Shown piece by piece: positions 63,064 to 64,000 of a DNA stretch of 64,000 nucleotides; the first letter of the stretch is position 1, and each line of letters opens with the position of its first letter. The notes under the pieces were generated by a model. That model did no database searches and had not been told where the DNA came from. It saw only the letters and a list, made by a program, of their open reading frames with translations. The stretch comes from Alphaproteobacteria bacterium (GTDB lineage: Bacteria; Pseudomonadota; Alphaproteobacteria; Micavibrionales; UBA2020). The stretch lies in assembly GCA_025934695.1 (NCBI GenBank), contig JAICWS010000002.1, forward strand, positions 310,001 through 374,000, written 5' to 3'. A program made the translations under genes and the position numbers.

Positions 63064-63092
63064 TTATCATTTCCATATAAATATGATACTAT
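63064..63092 (+). promoter_or_regulatory. possible promoter of the 63140 gene
   Basis: TTATCA at 63064-63069, a 17-base spacer and TACTAT at 63087-63092, in an AT-rich stretch 48 bases before the GTG. Confidence 0.4.
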
Positions 63093-63139
63093 ATGGCAGA
63101 GCCTGAAAAATCAGGCGTCGCAAAAAGGCGGAGGTTGGT

Positions 63140-64000
63140 GTGGCGGGTGCATTGAAAAAAGGCATGTTGTGCGTCGCGTTTGCGGCGGCGGTCGGCGGTC
63201 TTGCGGGCTGCGATAATAAACCGGCGCAACCCAAAGTGAACTTCGATGGGCTTCCGGTCGTTTCCCAGCATGTGAAGGCCCAGGCATCGCAGGCCGCGCT
63301 TCTCGAAATGCGCACCGAGGGCGAAGCCAAGATGCTCAAAACTCACCAGGTCACGCAAAAAGAATATGACGAAGACAAGAAGGACGGCGATTCCCGCATC
63401 GCCCTCATGCGTAGCGAATTCGTCGGCGCAGACCAGGCCGCCTTCGACGCGTACTTTCGCAGCGAACTAAAGCAGCGCGGCTTCCCCGGCCCCGGCGACA
63501 AAATGCCGGGCGAGGCGGCGGCGCCCGCGCTCAGCGCGTCAGCCCAGGCACAAGCCGGGACCATGCAGCCCGCCGTCAAGATGCTTCTCGCCAACAGCAA
63601 CCATGTCATCGGGCCCGGTGGCACCGAGAAACCGCTCGCTGGCACGACCACGCGCGAAGCGATCTTCCCCGGCGGTCCGCAGGAAAACGTCACGCGCATC
63701 GACGCGGGCGCCTTGCAGCCGGGCCAGAAATATTTCTTCGAGGGCAAGCTGTTCGTCGACGGCACCATGAAATCCGGCGTGACGCTGAACGTGGCCGGCA
63801 AAGTGGTGCTCAACGGCACCGCGCCCCAGAACACCACCATCAACGTCGTCCAGCCGACCAAGAGCGTGGGCGGCAAGGACGTGCTGCTTTACAACGATCC
63901 CGACCCCGCCATCCGCATCAATGGCGGCGTCGCCCCCAACGTGACGCTGCATACCAACGGCGGCAAGACCGTCTTTGGCACGCCGTTGCAGCCCGCGCCG
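63140..64000 (+). CDS. putative lipoprotein (partial, cut by window edge)
   Basis: 287 codons are visible, open at the right edge. GTG start with GGAGG 5 bases upstream. Lipoprotein signal with lipobox LAGC (Cys about 24). The first mature part is helical and charged (ALLEMRTEGEAKMLKTHQ). From about residue 190 it becomes beta-rich (FFEGKLFVDGTMKSGVTLNV, AGKVVLNGT), suggesting a repeat or beta-helix region. Not recognised. It is likely periplasmic or on the outer membrane. Confidence 0.75.
   Translation, partial: MAGALKKGMLCVAFAAAVGGLAGCDNKPAQPKVNFDGLPVVSQHVKAQASQAALLEMRTEGEAKMLKTHQVTQKEYDEDKKDGDSRIALMRSEFVGADQAAFDAYFRSELKQRGFPGPGDKMPGEAAAPALSASAQAQAGTMQPAVKMLLANSNHVIGPGGTEKPLAGTTTREAIFPGGPQENVTRIDAGALQPGQKYFFEGKLFVDGTMKSGVTLNVAGKVVLNGTAPQNTTINVVQPTKSVGGKDVLLYNDPDPAIRINGGVAPNVTLHTNGGKTVFGTPLQPAP

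Overview
The window is a 64 kb chromosomal segment of a GC-rich, flagellated alphaproteobacterium. The assignment rests on gene content: radA next to cvpA, the ATP synthase zeta-type inhibitor (DUF1476), an IHF-beta/LapA pair, a MotE-like protein with a DUF6468-type protein beside fliM, a bactofilin, and sigma-54 promoters on flagellar operons. The genus cannot be fixed from the sequence. A Rhodospirillales- or Micavibrio-like lineage would fit.

Layout. 1-8.1 kb: cvpA (cut by the left edge) and radA, an unknown protein, rplT/rpmI, a PilZ protein, pyrE, two tandem small coiled-coil paralogues, a site-2 protease and a lipoprotein. 8.2-10.3 kb: an OmpR-type two-component system. 10.3-13.7 kb: a tandem pair of proteins that look like catalytically dead RelA/SpoT-type HD domains. 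13.8-22.1 kb: an N-formylglutamate amidohydrolase, argE, a membrane metalloprotease, a ubiquinone hydroxylase, ihfB, lapA, a Nudix hydrolase, a helical-repeat protein and an ankyrin protein. 22.4-33.0 kb: a divergent flagellar region. One arm runs leftward (fliL, fliM, DUF6468-like, motE-like, a CheY-like receiver, a large AMIN-like/TPR protein) and the other rightward (flgF, flgG, flgA, flgH), each with a sigma-54 type promoter. 33-43.9 kb: unknown proteins, a DUF1800-DUF1800-DUF1501 cluster, ogt, nth, an ankyrin protein and a bactofilin. 44.4-51.4 kb: lysS, a GNAT protein, a dinG-type helicase, the zeta inhibitor, an alkA-type glycosylase and folE. 51.4-54.9 kb: two tandem glutamate-cysteine-ligase-like paralogues. 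55-64 kb: a HAD phosphatase, nadK, glmM, a small membrane protein, a GNAT protein, two tandem acyl-CoA ligases and a lipoprotein cut by the right edge.

The most unusual finding is in front of the two ligase paralogues. Each has a short, nearly leaderless reading frame just after a TTGACA promoter. One is histidine-rich (ends HSHRHHHWR) and the other is Phe/Tyr-rich (NNNFFFYPYF). Each runs into a stem-loop that contains its stop codon. This is the layout of amino-acid attenuators such as rhizobial trpL, but here it precedes GshA-like ligases of unknown substrate.

Other notable items: five copies of one dispersed palindromic repeat, one of which appears to supply the ribosome binding site of nadK; a 3+3 inverted array of an 8-bp iteron; a near-perfect operator palindrome over the -10 box of an ankyrin gene; and two genes not detectable as long frames (a 50-residue membrane protein and a 36-residue coupled microprotein). 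No rRNA, tRNA, CRISPR array, transposase or prophage was seen.
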